From an uncultured Paracoccaceae bacterium (GTDB lineage Bacteria; Pseudomonadota; Alphaproteobacteria; Rhodobacterales; Rhodobacteraceae), in contig CALBSG010000024.1 in the NCBI GenBank assembly GCA_937927675.1, forward strand, positions 1 to 31,074: a stretch of 31,074 nt of DNA. Reading direction: 5' to 3'. The notes under the pieces were generated by a model. It searched no databases, was not told the origin of the DNA, and saw only the letters and a program-made list of their open reading frames with translations. The position numbers were made by a program, and so were the translations under genes. The stretch's first letter is position 1; every line of letters starts with the position of its first letter. Shown here in pieces: positions 1-7,686 of this stretch.

Positions 1-6
1 GCTGGT

Positions 7-82
<76 letters not shown>

Positions 83-131
83 GTTACCAACTTCCGCCTG
101 CGTGGGCCGCTGCGGATGGGCGCTGTTTATT

Positions 132-182
132 GGCAGGCGCGGCGGGGTGCAAGAGGTAAAATGCACTTTTTCCGCGCCTGCC
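132..182. repeat. 51-bp near-perfect hairpin between tRNA-Ala and the FYDLN gene
   Basis: The arms 132-142 and 172-182 are an 11-bp perfect inverted repeat (GGCAGGCGCGG / CCGCGCCTGCC). Inside them is a second perfect 5-bp pair, GTGCA at 147-151 and TGCAC at 162-166. It starts 9 nt after the FYDLN-protein stop on the minus strand, so it could end or protect that transcript. No T-run follows either arm, so it is not a canonical intrinsic terminator. Confidence 0.6.
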
Positions 183-190
183 GAAACAGC

Positions 191-526
191 TTAGAGTTCT
201 TCTTCATCTCCAGGCACATCGGCCAGATCGTCGAGCGAAACATTGTCGTCGGCGTCGTCTTCCAACAACTCGTCATCCATTTCCGCATCATCCGAAACGC
301 CGCCAACCAGCAGGTCGTCATCGGCTTCCAGATCATCGACCAGAACCTCGTCGTCCTTGTCGGGCGTCGAGCGGCTGATGACGGCTGCGGCCATTTTGCG
401 GCGCGCGCTTTCGATGTCCACAACCTCGCCGGTGTAGGGGCTGACGATCGGGCTGCGGTTCAGGTCATAAAAGCGCTTGCCGGTGGTCGGGCAAATGCGC
501 TTCGTGCCCCATTCTGCCTTGGGCAT
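191..526 (-). CDS. TIGR02300-type FYDLN acidic protein
   Basis: A 111-residue protein with the family hallmark near the N-terminus: the GTKRICP segment followed by TGKRFYDLN at about residues 16-24. A basic, Cys-containing head of about 45 residues is followed by a long, extremely acidic tail (residues about 55-111) of Asp/Glu runs ending in DEEEL. The family is conserved in alphaproteobacteria and has no established function. The head resembles a degenerate zinc-ribbon start, but only one Cys is visible, so I do not claim metal binding. An AGGGA Shine-Dalgarno-like sequence precedes the ATG and supports this start. It reads towards tRNA-Ala. Identification rests on the FYDLN motif and the acidic tail. 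Confidence 0.88.
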   Translation of the reverse strand: MPKAEWGTKRICPTTGKRFYDLNRSPIVSPYTGEVVDIESARRKMAAAVISRSTPDKDDEVLVDDLEADDDLLVGGVSDDAEMDDELLEDDADDNVSLDDLADVPGDEEEL

Positions 527-683
527 GGTATTCCCTTTTCAGGCTGGCCTTTTCAGGCGGATATCCAGTAGAGCGGCCGATTGCCACAAGTGCCCGGAAC
601 TGTCAAAGCCTTTGTGCTCTGAGGTGACCGGATTGCTACCCGCCCCCACATTGCTATTCTCGCGCTCCGTTTCAAGAGGTTCC

Positions 684-1379
684 ATGCCCAGCCTGCCCGG
701 ATCGCCGCCACTCGACATCACCTTGCGCCGTTCAGCCCGTGCAAGGCGGTTTTCGCTGCGCGTCAGCCGGGTTGATGGGCGCATCACGCTGTCGCTGCCG
801 CTGCGGGCACGCGAATCAGAAGCGATGGACTTTGCCCGCGCGCAAGAAGGCTAGCTGCGCAAGGCCTTGGCGCAGATGCCATCCGCCGATCTGGTGGGCA
901 TCGGCGCGGAAATCCCGATCGAGGGGCGCACGATTCGCCTGATCGCCGGCCAAGGGCGCAGGCTGATGCTAGAGGGCGACAGCCTGCTGGTGCCGGGTGA
1001 TGCGGCGCTGGCGGGCGCGCGGGCACAAGCCTGGTTGAAGGCGCTGGCGCGGGACCGTTTGGTGGCCGCCTCTGACCATTACGCGGGCCTGATCGGGCGC
1101 AAAGTGGCCCGCATCACCCTACGCGACACCCGCTCGCGCTGGGGCTCGTGCAGTCACGAGGGGGCGCTGATGTATTCTTGGCGGCTCATCATGGCGCCGC
1201 CCGCGGTGCTGACCTATGTCGCGGCGCATGAGGTCGCGCACATGCTCGAGATGAACCACTCCGACCGGTTCTGGGCCGTGGTCGACCAGCTTTACCCCGG
1301 CTGGGAGGCGCAGCGCCGCTGGCTGCACACGCAGGGCGCGGCCCTGCACGCCTTGCGCTTTACCACTGCGGGGGATTGA
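684..1379 (+). pseudogene. YgjP-type (DUF45) M48-family metallopeptidase, interrupted by an amber codon
   Basis: One reading frame from ATG 684 to TGA 1379 would encode about 231 residues, the normal family size, but an in-frame TAG sits at 852-854 (codon 57). Before the stop is the family N-terminus (RRSARARRFSLRVSRVDGRI). After it the frame continues with LRKALAQMP, the RSRWGSCS motif, and the HEVAH zinc-protease motif followed by a third ligand in MNHSDRFW (full-frame H182, E183, H186, H192). Relatives usually have Trp at the stop position, so TGG to TAG is the simplest explanation. A TTG at 867 could restart a 170-residue protein that keeps the catalytic domain but lacks the N-terminal strands. 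E. coli YgjP is reported as a UTP pyrophosphatase. It is either a recent pseudogene, a sequence error or a restarted short form. Confidence 0.82.
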
Positions 1380-1410
1380 CCCCCACGCGGGCTTCATGTT
1401 CGCTGCCGCC

Positions 1411-2073
1411 ATGACCGATCAACCTCGCCCCTCTCCGCGCCTTGCCGACCCGAACGCTGCCGCGCATGAACGCGTCTTCCGCACCCTGCGCCAACAGGTG
1501 ATGCATGGCGAGCTGGCCCCCGGTCAGGCCCTGACCCTGCGCGGCATTGCGGCGCAATTCGGTGTCTCCATGACCCCGGTGCGCGAGGCGGCCCGACGTC
1601 TCGCCGCCGAAGGCGCGCTGACCATTTCTTCCTCGGGGCGGATCAGCACCCCCGACCTGACCCCGGAACGGATCGAGGAACTGGCCGCCATCCGCGCCCT
1701 GCTAGAGCCAGAGATGGCCGCCCGTGCGCTGCCCCGCGTCCATTTCGCGCTGATCGACCGGCTGGCCGCGATCAATGCCGCCAATCAGGAAGCGGTGATG
1801 AACCAAGACGCGGTGGCCTATGTGCGCAGCAATCTGGAATTTCACCGCACGCTTTACCTGCGCGCCCAGACCCCCGCGATGCTTGCCATGATCGAAACGG
1901 TCTGGCTGCAACTTGGCCCCACGATGCGTGCGCTTTACCAAAAGATCCGCCGCCGCGATCTGCCGCAGCATCACCGGCTGATCCTAGCCGCGCTCAAGGC
2001 CGGCGACGAACCCGGCCTGCGGCTTGCCGTGCGCACCGATGTGACACAGGGCCTGCGCCACCTTATCAGCTGA
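1411..2073 (+). CDS. GntR-family transcriptional regulator (FadR/FCD type)
   Basis: A 220-residue DNA-binding regulator. The N-terminal winged helix (about residues 18-80) contains LRQQVMHGELAPGQ and the recognition-helix region GVSMTPVREAARRLAAEG, the classic GntR signature. The rest is the helical FCD ligand-binding domain, with RALLEPEMAARA and a FHRTLY segment that carries a typical metal-binding His. FCD proteins usually sense small organic acids or sugar acids, but no target can be read here. An in-frame ATG at 1396 would add five residues; neither start has a convincing Shine-Dalgarno sequence. It lies 31 nt after the broken YgjP gene in the same direction, with no obvious functional link. 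Confidence 0.92.
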   Translation: MTDQPRPSPRLADPNAAAHERVFRTLRQQVMHGELAPGQALTLRGIAAQFGVSMTPVREAARRLAAEGALTISSSGRISTPDLTPERIEELAAIRALLEPEMAARALPRVHFALIDRLAAINAANQEAVMNQDAVAYVRSNLEFHRTLYLRAQTPAMLAMIETVWLQLGPTMRALYQKIRRRDLPQHHRLILAALKAGDEPGLRLAVRTDVTQGLRHLIS

Positions 2074-2124
2074 TCGGACCTGCAACGCTTGCATTGGTCA
2101 TGGGGGCGGCTTTAGGCTTGCCCC

Positions 2125-2868
2125 ATGGTTCATTTGGTTTTTCAGCACAGAAAAGGGTCGCGTAATATCGGCGATCGGGAATGTTGTCCGGCCTATTGGC
2201 TGCCGTTCGACGCCCAAAAGACCGTTCAATCCCTGACCGACACGGTGCCGCCCTGCGATCTGGCCATCTTTGGCGGTGGGCAGATTTATGCCAGCGCGGT
2301 TGAGGCGGTCACACAACGCGCAGCCGCAGCGCGCCATTGCGTGACTTGGGCCATCGGATTGCAGGCCGCCAAGCGCAAGGTGGACGGGGCCGACCAGTTT
2401 CAGGCCCGCATGTCGCTGATCGGATGCCGCGATGTGGGCATCAAGGGCACCGAATATGTGCCCTGCGCCACCTGTCTTGCGCCCGGCTTGCAAACCGCCA
2501 CCGCGCCAACCCGCGACGCGGTGCTGTATCTGCACGCGACCAAATCCGATGCGGTAGAGCGCCCCGACGGCATCCCCTGCCGCACCAATCACGACGGCAC
2601 CCTGAACGAGGCATTGGCCTTTATCGCGTCGGGCGAAACCGTCATCACCAATTCATTCCACGGCACCTATTGGGCCATGCTCATGGGTCGCAAAGTATTG
2701 TGCCTGCCGTTTTCAGCCAAGTTCCGCGGCTTTGCCCGCATGCCTGCCTTGGCCGATCCCGGCAACTGGCGTGCCGACCTGCCGCGCGCTTATGCGCTGC
2801 CCGGCTATCTCGACGACTGCATTGCGGCAAATTACGCGTTCCGCGACAAGGTGATGAACCTGATCTGA
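2125..2868 (+). CDS. polysaccharide pyruvyl transferase family protein
   Basis: A 247-residue soluble protein of the family typified by CsaB/WcaK, which transfers pyruvate from phosphoenolpyruvate to sugar hydroxyls as a ketal. Evidence is the N-terminal NIGDRECCPAYWLP segment, the central IFGGGQIY strand-loop and the diagnostic C-terminal VITNSFHGTYWAMLMGRK (about residues 175-192), where TNSFHG is the family signature. It is short compared with many members (300-400 residues) and has no signal peptide. No glycosyltransferases or other exopolysaccharide genes are adjacent, so the acceptor is unknown. The start is 51 nt after the GntR gene stop. The family call is good; the reaction is inferred. 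Confidence 0.85.
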   Translation: MVHLVFQHRKGSRNIGDRECCPAYWLPFDAQKTVQSLTDTVPPCDLAIFGGGQIYASAVEAVTQRAAAARHCVTWAIGLQAAKRKVDGADQFQARMSLIGCRDVGIKGTEYVPCATCLAPGLQTATAPTRDAVLYLHATKSDAVERPDGIPCRTNHDGTLNEALAFIASGETVITNSFHGTYWAMLMGRKVLCLPFSAKFRGFARMPALADPGNWRADLPRAYALPGYLDDCIAANYAFRDKVMNLI

Positions 2869-2888
2869 CCCCACGCCCCGCTGTCCGT

Positions 2889-2946
2889 CTTGCGCCTTTC
2901 GAAATACTCCACGGGAGGTCCGGAGGGTGTGAAACCCTCCGGGACC
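2889..2946 (+). repeat. Intergenic repeat with GC hairpin (copy 1 of 3)
   Basis: The segment begins CTTGCGCCTTTCGAAATACT and ends in a hairpin whose stem is CGGAGGGT (2921-2928) / ACCCTCCG (2934-2941), extended outward by GGTC/GACC with one bulged G. The lead-in recurs nearly identically at 13829-13871 (opposite strand), and a looser version occurs at 16949-16995. It follows the pyruvyl transferase stop by about 20 nt, where it could act as a 3' end or terminator for both convergent genes. Confidence 0.6.
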
Positions 2947-2972
2947 AGCCAAAGGGCACAAGAACGTCAAGA

Positions 2973-3335
2973 TCAGCCGATCAACACCACCAACCACGCC
3001 AAACCACCGGCCAGCGCCGTCAAGGCCACGGCCGCCGATCCACAATCCTTGGCCTTTTTGGCGCGGGGATCGATGTCTTTCGACAGATAATCCACCACCT
3101 CCTCCAGCCCGGTGTTCATCAACTCCGCCGCAAGGATCAACAGTCCCAAGGCCCAGATCAACGCCCGCTCGGCCGGAGAGATCGTCACCAGAAAGGTCGC
3201 CGCCACCGACAGGACGTTCACCACCGTCCATTGCCGCAGCGTCTTTTCGCTGGCCCAAGCCGCTGACCAGCCCTGCCATGACCAGACACAGGTGTTCCAA
3301 AACCGCAGCCCCTCGGCCGCCAGACGCGCACGCAT
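2973..3335 (-). CDS. dgkA: Diacylglycerol kinase DgkA (prokaryotic type)
   Basis: A 120-residue integral membrane kinase that phosphorylates diacylglycerol to phosphatidate using ATP, recycling lipid headgroup by-products at the inner membrane. The family signature is clear: the AELMNTGLEEVVDYLS segment (compare E. coli EILNSAIEAVVD) followed by KKAKDCGSAAVAL, which together carry the catalytic Glu and nucleotide-binding residues. Three hydrophobic helices are visible, around residues 39-53, 58-72 and 100-119. Length matches the family. A G-rich Shine-Dalgarno region precedes the ATG. The IMPACT-domain gene ends 29 nt upstream on the same strand, so the two are probably cotranscribed without a known functional link. 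Confidence 0.93.
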   Translation of the reverse strand: MRARLAAEGLRFWNTCVWSWQGWSAAWASEKTLRQWTVVNVLSVAATFLVTISPAERALIWALGLLILAAELMNTGLEEVVDYLSKDIDPRAKKAKDCGSAAVALTALAGGLAWLVVLIG

Positions 3336-3364
3336 GAATTGCCCCCCATCCTGTGACAGGCAGG

Positions 3365-3736
3365 CTAAGCCTTGACCCCGGCCTTCGGCAAGTCATCGAG
3401 ATAGGCCCTTGTGCAGGTCACCACATGGGCGAAACGGTCGCCGCCCAGATGCACCCCACCATACCACCGGGTGACAACGACGATATGATCGACCAGCCCC
3501 GCACGCTCCAGCATCTTCAGAATAACGGCGCCTGCGCCCGCCTCGCCATCGTCATTCTTCACCGGGCCTGCATCCGAGAACACACAAGCCCAAGTGTTAT
3601 GCGTGGCCTTGGCGTATTTCTTGACGCGCTTCAACTCGGCCAGAAAGGCCTCGGCTCCGGCGCGGCCCTGCACGGGACCACCAGAAACCGCATAGCGTGA
3701 CCCGCGGTCACGGACGACATCTTCGATCTGCAACAT
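3365..3736 (-). CDS. YigZ/IMPACT-type protein (UPF0029 domain only)
   Basis: A 123-residue protein matching the N-terminal domain of the YigZ/IMPACT family. Recognisable parts are RGSRYAVSGGPV, the alternating charged helix LAELKRVKKYAKATHNTWAC, the acidic turn DDGEAGAGAVILKMLE, and the core motif HIVVVTRWYGGVHLGGDRF. Standard bacterial YigZ proteins are about 200 residues with a second C-terminal domain that is absent here. The reading frame ends naturally and no remnant follows, so this appears to be a single-domain form rather than a truncation. Function in bacteria is not established. It sits directly upstream of dgkA. Confidence 0.88.
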   Translation of the reverse strand: MLQIEDVVRDRGSRYAVSGGPVQGRAGAEAFLAELKRVKKYAKATHNTWACVFSDAGPVKNDDGEAGAGAVILKMLERAGLVDHIVVVTRWYGGVHLGGDRFAHVVTCTRAYLDDLPKAGVKA

Positions 3737-3795
3737 AGGGGCATCGTAACGGCTGGCGGGTCCAGAGGAAACCCTTGCCCCCTATATCGCGAAAC

Positions 3796-4047
3796 TTAGG
3801 GTCGCAACGCCACAAGCGCCGCCGCATTCGGGCAAAAGCCCGGCAGCGCCTCGGCCGCCACGGTATGGGACAACCAGTCAGTGCAGGCCTTGGTGCTGCC
3901 GCAGGTGCGACAGCGCTCGACCAGCACCCCCAATTCATCCCGACTCAGCCAGCCGTCAACCACGGCATCTGGCAAGGACACGCCCACCGTGCGCGCCATG
4001 CCCCGCGTAAAGCCCCATGCCCGAGGCGCCTGTGGATACCCGATCAT
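3796..4047 (-). CDS. DUF6455-type small cysteine protein
   Basis: An 83-residue protein with four cysteines arranged as CRTCGSTKAC (about residues 46-55) and a later FCPN (C72), preceded by a helical segment with a GWLSRDEL turn. This matches a small family common in Rhodobacteraceae and annotated as DUF6455. The Cys spacing suggests a metal or iron-sulphur site, but this is inference. A GAGGGA Shine-Dalgarno sequence lies 5 nt before the ATG. It lies between the M48 lipoprotein protease gene (90 nt upstream) and the IMPACT-domain gene on the same strand. Confidence 0.78.
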   Translation of the reverse strand: MIGYPQAPRAWGFTRGMARTVGVSLPDAVVDGWLSRDELGVLVERCRTCGSTKACTDWLSHTVAAEALPGFCPNAAALVALRP

Positions 4048-4137
4048 CTTCTTCCCTCACGCGACCTGAATGCGCCAAGGGTCGCGCGGATCGCGTCACC
4101 GCGCTTTGATACGGATCAACCGGCGATCAACCGGGCC

Positions 4138-4854
4138 TCAGCCACCAAGCCGGGCAAGGGTTGCCGCCACCGTCCGCTTACGGTCCGCATTGGCCGGATG
4201 CGTGCCAAGGAAGCGATCGCCGGGATCGGGGATCCGATCAAAGAACGCCGCCCCCAGCATCGGATCATATCCCGCCACAAAGGCGATTTCGGTGCCAAGG
4301 CTGTCAGCCTCCAACTCGAAATCCTTTGAGAACCGCCGCGCGCCCACCGTCGCCCCAAGATCCTGTGCCGAGTTGACGACATCCTGACCGGCCCCACTGA
4401 CCTGTGCCAAAACCCCGGCCAGCACCGCGCCCGCCAATGCCGTGTTCTGCTGCCGCGGGATATGGCCTGCAATGTGATGGGCCGCCTCATGCCCCATGAC
4501 AAAGGCCAGTTCATCGCGGTTGCGGGCATCCCGAATCAGCGCGCCGGTAAAGGCCAACATCGGGCGGCCCGAGCTGTCCAGCGTCTGGAAGGCATTGGCC
4601 GGCTGGCCCGGACGATCGTCAATCACGATGCGAAAATCGCAATTGCTGACGCGGGACAGACGGCGGCAGTAGTCTTCTGCCACCGGCTCCATCCGCGCAA
4701 CAACCGCCACGAAGTTTTCCGCCGCTGTTTCAACCGGCAGCATGGGGGTGGTATCTGACACGGGCAACGGCGCCTGCGGCTCTGCCGGTATCACCGCAAC
4801 ACAGCCCTGCACGGCCATCGCGACAACCATCGCCAACGCAACCCCGTATTTCAT
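4138..4854 (-). CDS. M48-family metalloprotease, predicted lipoprotein
   Basis: A 238-residue zinc protease of the M48 (HtpX/BepA-like) superfamily, without the multi-TM region of HtpX. The N-terminus is a hydrophobic signal sequence ending in a probable lipobox VQGC (Cys18), which would anchor the mature protein in a membrane facing the periplasm. The catalytic motif is HEAAHHIAGH (H122, E123, H126). The third ligand is probably in FELEADSLG downstream, followed by DPMLGAAFFDRI and a final LGTHPANADR segment typical of periplasmic M48 proteins such as BepA/LoiP. A role in envelope protein quality control is inferred. The start is supported by AAGGGG six bases before the ATG. Confidence 0.92.
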   Translation of the reverse strand: MKYGVALAMVVAMAVQGCVAVIPAEPQAPLPVSDTTPMLPVETAAENFVAVVARMEPVAEDYCRRLSRVSNCDFRIVIDDRPGQPANAFQTLDSSGRPMLAFTGALIRDARNRDELAFVMGHEAAHHIAGHIPRQQNTALAGAVLAGVLAQVSGAGQDVVNSAQDLGATVGARRFSKDFELEADSLGTEIAFVAGYDPMLGAAFFDRIPDPGDRFLGTHPANADRKRTVAATLARLGG

Positions 4855-4973
4855 CGCCTGCCCCTTCTCGGTTTTTCCGCGGCCTTTTAGCAGCGCAGCC
4901 CCACCCCATGCCAGAGCCTCTTGCCCCCCTAAGCGGACTTGCTCTGCGCCCCAACCCGGCCTACCATCTTTGT

Positions 4974-5222
4974 ATGTTTACCATCGAGCATGAATTTGAC
5001 GCCACCGTGATCACCCTCGTTGACGAGGGGGACAAGGACATGCCGCTGCAAGAGGATGTCATCATCGAGGCCTTTGAGGATTGCGTTGTGATCCGGCAGG
5101 TTGATGAGATGACGGACGAGCCGCAGATCGTCACGCTGTCTATGGCCCAATTGCGCGATCTGGCCGCCGCGCTGGACCTGCCCGAGGGCAGCTACCGGGT
5201 TGAAAGACCCGCCAAGGGCTAA
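4974..5222 (+). CDS. Conserved small acidic protein, unknown function
   Basis: An 82-residue acidic protein beginning MFTIEHEFDATVITLVDEG. It appears to be a short beta-rich domain (EDCVVIRQVDE, PQIVTLSM) followed by a helix with MAQLRDLAAALDLPEGSY. I cannot assign it to a functional family; similar short proteins are common in Rhodobacterales. The start was placed at ATG 4974 because the longer in-frame extension (from 4908) overlaps the probable promoter region shared with the divergent M48 gene and has unconvincing composition. Its stop overlaps the stop of the convergent DUF167 gene. Confidence 0.7.
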   Translation: MFTIEHEFDATVITLVDEGDKDMPLQEDVIIEAFEDCVVIRQVDEMTDEPQIVTLSMAQLRDLAAALDLPEGSYRVERPAKG

Positions 5223-5476
5223 CCCTCCAGCCGGAACAGCTTGTCGCGGGATGTTGCGCCGCGCACCAGAACAAGCCGCGATTTTGCCACCCCCAAGGCA
5301 TGGGCCAACAGGGCCTGCACAGCAGCATTGGCTTTGCCATCTTCGGGTGGGGCAAAGACGGCCACCTTGAACCCACTGTCGTCGCGCGAAATCTCCTCGC
5401 GCCGCGCACGCGGTGTGACGCGCAGGGCAAACTCTGCCCCCGCCACTGCCAGTTCTGCCCAAGCCCCTTTTTGCAT
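5219..5476 (-). CDS. DUF167/YggU family protein (UPF0235)
   Basis: An 85-residue protein with the family core: ALRVTPRARREEI (strand and basic turn), FKVAVFAPPEDGKANAAVQALLA (the strongly conserved PPxxGKAN motif) and the closing LVLVRGATSRDKLFRLEG. Length agrees with the usual 80-100 residues. The function of this family is not known. The frame is open upstream to 5584, but the extra segment does not resemble the family, and AAAGGT lies before ATG 5476, so this start is preferred. It converges on the small acidic protein gene with stops overlapping by 4 nt. Confidence 0.9.
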   Translation of the reverse strand: MQKGAWAELAVAGAEFALRVTPRARREEISRDDSGFKVAVFAPPEDGKANAAVQALLAHALGVAKSRLVLVRGATSRDKLFRLEG

Positions 5477-5567
5477 GGCCGCAAGCTGACCTTTCGCCGC
5501 TGCACATGCAACCCCGCTTGACCCTTCCACGCTTTCCTCAGACACCTTGGCGGAAAAGGAGTTTTCT

Positions 5568-6149
5568 ATGCCCGCCGCTTCCACACCCGCCGCCTTTGCC
5601 TTTCTTGCCGCCCGTCAATCGCAACCTGCCAAACTCTTTGCCGGACCAGTGCCCAACAGGGCCGAGTTGGAGCCGATTCTGACGGCGGCCCTGCGGGTGC
5701 CCGATCATGGCAAGCTGGAGCCTTGGCGACTGATCGTAGTGACCAAACCCGACATGATCCGGTTGGCCGATCTGGCCGAAGCGCGGGCGCGCGAAATGGG
5801 CGGCGACGCCGAAAAGATCGACAAAGGGCGCGGGCAGTTTGACCGGGGTGGGCTGGCTGTGGTGGTAATCTCTGCCCCGCAGAACGTACCGAAAGTTCCC
5901 GTGGCTGAACAGGTGCTTTCCGCGGGGGCACTGTGCCTTGGGTTGGTGAACGCCGCCACTGCCGCAGGCTGGGGGGCTAACTGGTTGACGGGCTGGGTCA
6001 GCCATGACGCCGATTTCTGCGCACGGGCCTTTGGCTGCACGGGGACGGAAACCGTGGCGGGCATTGTGCATATCGGGACGCCCGGCCCTGCCGCGCCGCA
6101 GCGCCCGCGCCCCGATCTTTCCCGCGTCGTGCAATGGGGTCTTTCGTGA
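5568..6149 (+). CDS. Nitroreductase family protein (YdjA-like)
   Basis: A 193-residue FMN-dependent oxidoreductase of the compact nitroreductase subgroup. The N-terminus has the Arg-rich flavin-binding start (LAARQSQPAKLF), followed by VPDHGKLEPWRLIVV, where the PDHGxLxPWR stretch is characteristic of YdjA-like proteins. The later EQVLSAGALCLGLVNAATAAGWGANW matches the dimer helix, and a GIVHIG strand lies near the end. Physiological substrate unknown. An AAGGAG Shine-Dalgarno sequence six bases before ATG 5568 fixes the start; an in-frame TTG at 5547 would overlap it. The gene overlaps the following membrane-protein gene by GTGA, suggesting translational coupling. Confidence 0.93.
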   Translation: MPAASTPAAFAFLAARQSQPAKLFAGPVPNRAELEPILTAALRVPDHGKLEPWRLIVVTKPDMIRLADLAEARAREMGGDAEKIDKGRGQFDRGGLAVVVISAPQNVPKVPVAEQVLSAGALCLGLVNAATAAGWGANWLTGWVSHDADFCARAFGCTGTETVAGIVHIGTPGPAAPQRPRPDLSRVVQWGLS

Positions 6150-6838
6150 TCTTTTCCAGTTTCCTCAAAGCCCTGGATCAAATCGGCGACAGCCGCTTTC
6201 GCCGTGTGATGGCGTTGGGCGTTCTGTTGGCCTTGGGTCTTTTGGTCGGGATGTCCACCGGCTTTCTCTGGCTTGTCGAAAGCCTTTTGCCGGGAACGAT
6301 CACTTTGCCCCTGCTTGGCCCGGTGGGGGGCATCGATCAGGTTCTGGGCTGGGGTTCATTCCTGCTGATGCTGGGACTGTCGGTGTTTCTGATGGTTCCG
6401 GTCGCCTCGGCCTTTACCGGTTTGTTTTTGGAAGACATAGCAGATGCGGTCGAAGTGCGGCATTACCCGGGCCTGCCGCCCGCCACGCCGCTGCGGCTGG
6501 CCGACAGCCTGATCGACAGCCTGAATTTCCTTGGCCTTCTACTGGCAGCCAACGTTCTGGCGCTGGTGTTTTACGTCTTTTCCGGGCCGTTCGCGCCGCT
6601 GTTGTTCTGGGGTCTGAACGGCTGGCTTTTGGGGCGCGAGTATTTCACCCTTGTCGCCATGCGCCGGGTTGGTCGTGCGGCAGCAAAAACCCTGCGTGGG
6701 CAGCATGCGGGGCGCATCTGGCTGGCGGGCACGCTGATGGCGGCCCCCCTGTCGATCCCGCTGGTCAATTTGGCGGTTCCGGTGCTGGGGGTGGCCACCT
6801 TCACCCATCTGTTCCACGCCATGACGGCGCGGCGCTAA
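6146..6838 (+). CDS. EI24/CysZ-like membrane protein
   Basis: A 230-residue polytopic inner-membrane protein with hydrophobic segments near residues 20-48, 66-90, 135-163 and 194-220. The pattern LADSLIDSLNFLGLL, GLNGWLLGREYFTLVAMRR and AGTLMAAPLSIPLVNLAVPVLGVATFTHLFH matches the EI24 domain family that includes the sulfate transporter CysZ. Sulfate transport is not implied: no cysteine-synthesis genes are nearby. The GTG start forms a 4-bp GTGA overlap with the nitroreductase stop and has GGGG upstream; an ATG at 6134 is an alternative four codons longer. Confidence 0.88.
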   Translation: MIFSSFLKALDQIGDSRFRRVMALGVLLALGLLVGMSTGFLWLVESLLPGTITLPLLGPVGGIDQVLGWGSFLLMLGLSVFLMVPVASAFTGLFLEDIADAVEVRHYPGLPPATPLRLADSLIDSLNFLGLLLAANVLALVFYVFSGPFAPLLFWGLNGWLLGREYFTLVAMRRVGRAAAKTLRGQHAGRIWLAGTLMAAPLSIPLVNLAVPVLGVATFTHLFHAMTARR

Positions 6839-6852
6839 AGCGCCGCGACGGA

Positions 6853-7115
6853 TCAGTTCAGGATGTGGAACACATCCATATTGTCGCGGGTGATGACACC
6901 CGAGGCGATGACCCAGTAAAGCCCGGCAAAGATCACGACGGCAATTGCTGTGGTGATCTTGGCTTTCTTGGCAATCGCGGCATCTGCGGGGGCAGAGGCG
7001 GGGGTGCCGGGCGTGACGCTGCCCGCTTCGGCCTGCGATTCAAAGCGGAAGGGCAGGACGCAGAAGAACACCAAAAACCAGGTTACGGAAAACAGGACGA
7101 TGGCGGCGGTGATGG

Positions 7116-7119
<4 letters not shown>
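6853..7119 (-). CDS. DUF1467 family small membrane protein
   Basis: An 88-residue protein with two transmembrane helices, at about residues 4-24 and 55-75. The first runs into FFCVLPFRFES and the linker is Ala/Pro-rich. The TWFLVFFCVLPFR start is the hallmark of DUF1467, a family of unknown role in alphaproteobacteria. Its ATG overlaps the stop of the upstream epimerase gene as ATGA, so the two are likely translationally coupled; the pairing with methylmalonyl-CoA epimerase is common in Rhodobacterales. It converges with the EI24-like gene. Confidence 0.9.
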
Positions 7120-7520
<401 letters not shown>

Positions 7521-7686
7521 GGGCAATTCTCCACAGGGCACATTCCCCGCGTTATGCGAAGCCGGAGGCGCCTCGGCAAGGGGCCGGGGGACAGAGAGGC
7601 GCGAAAATGCGGCAAATGCCGCGGTCTTTACCAGCCGTTAGGCAAGCCTGGGGCCTACTGGCGGAACCTTGCTGCCAGAGATCACC

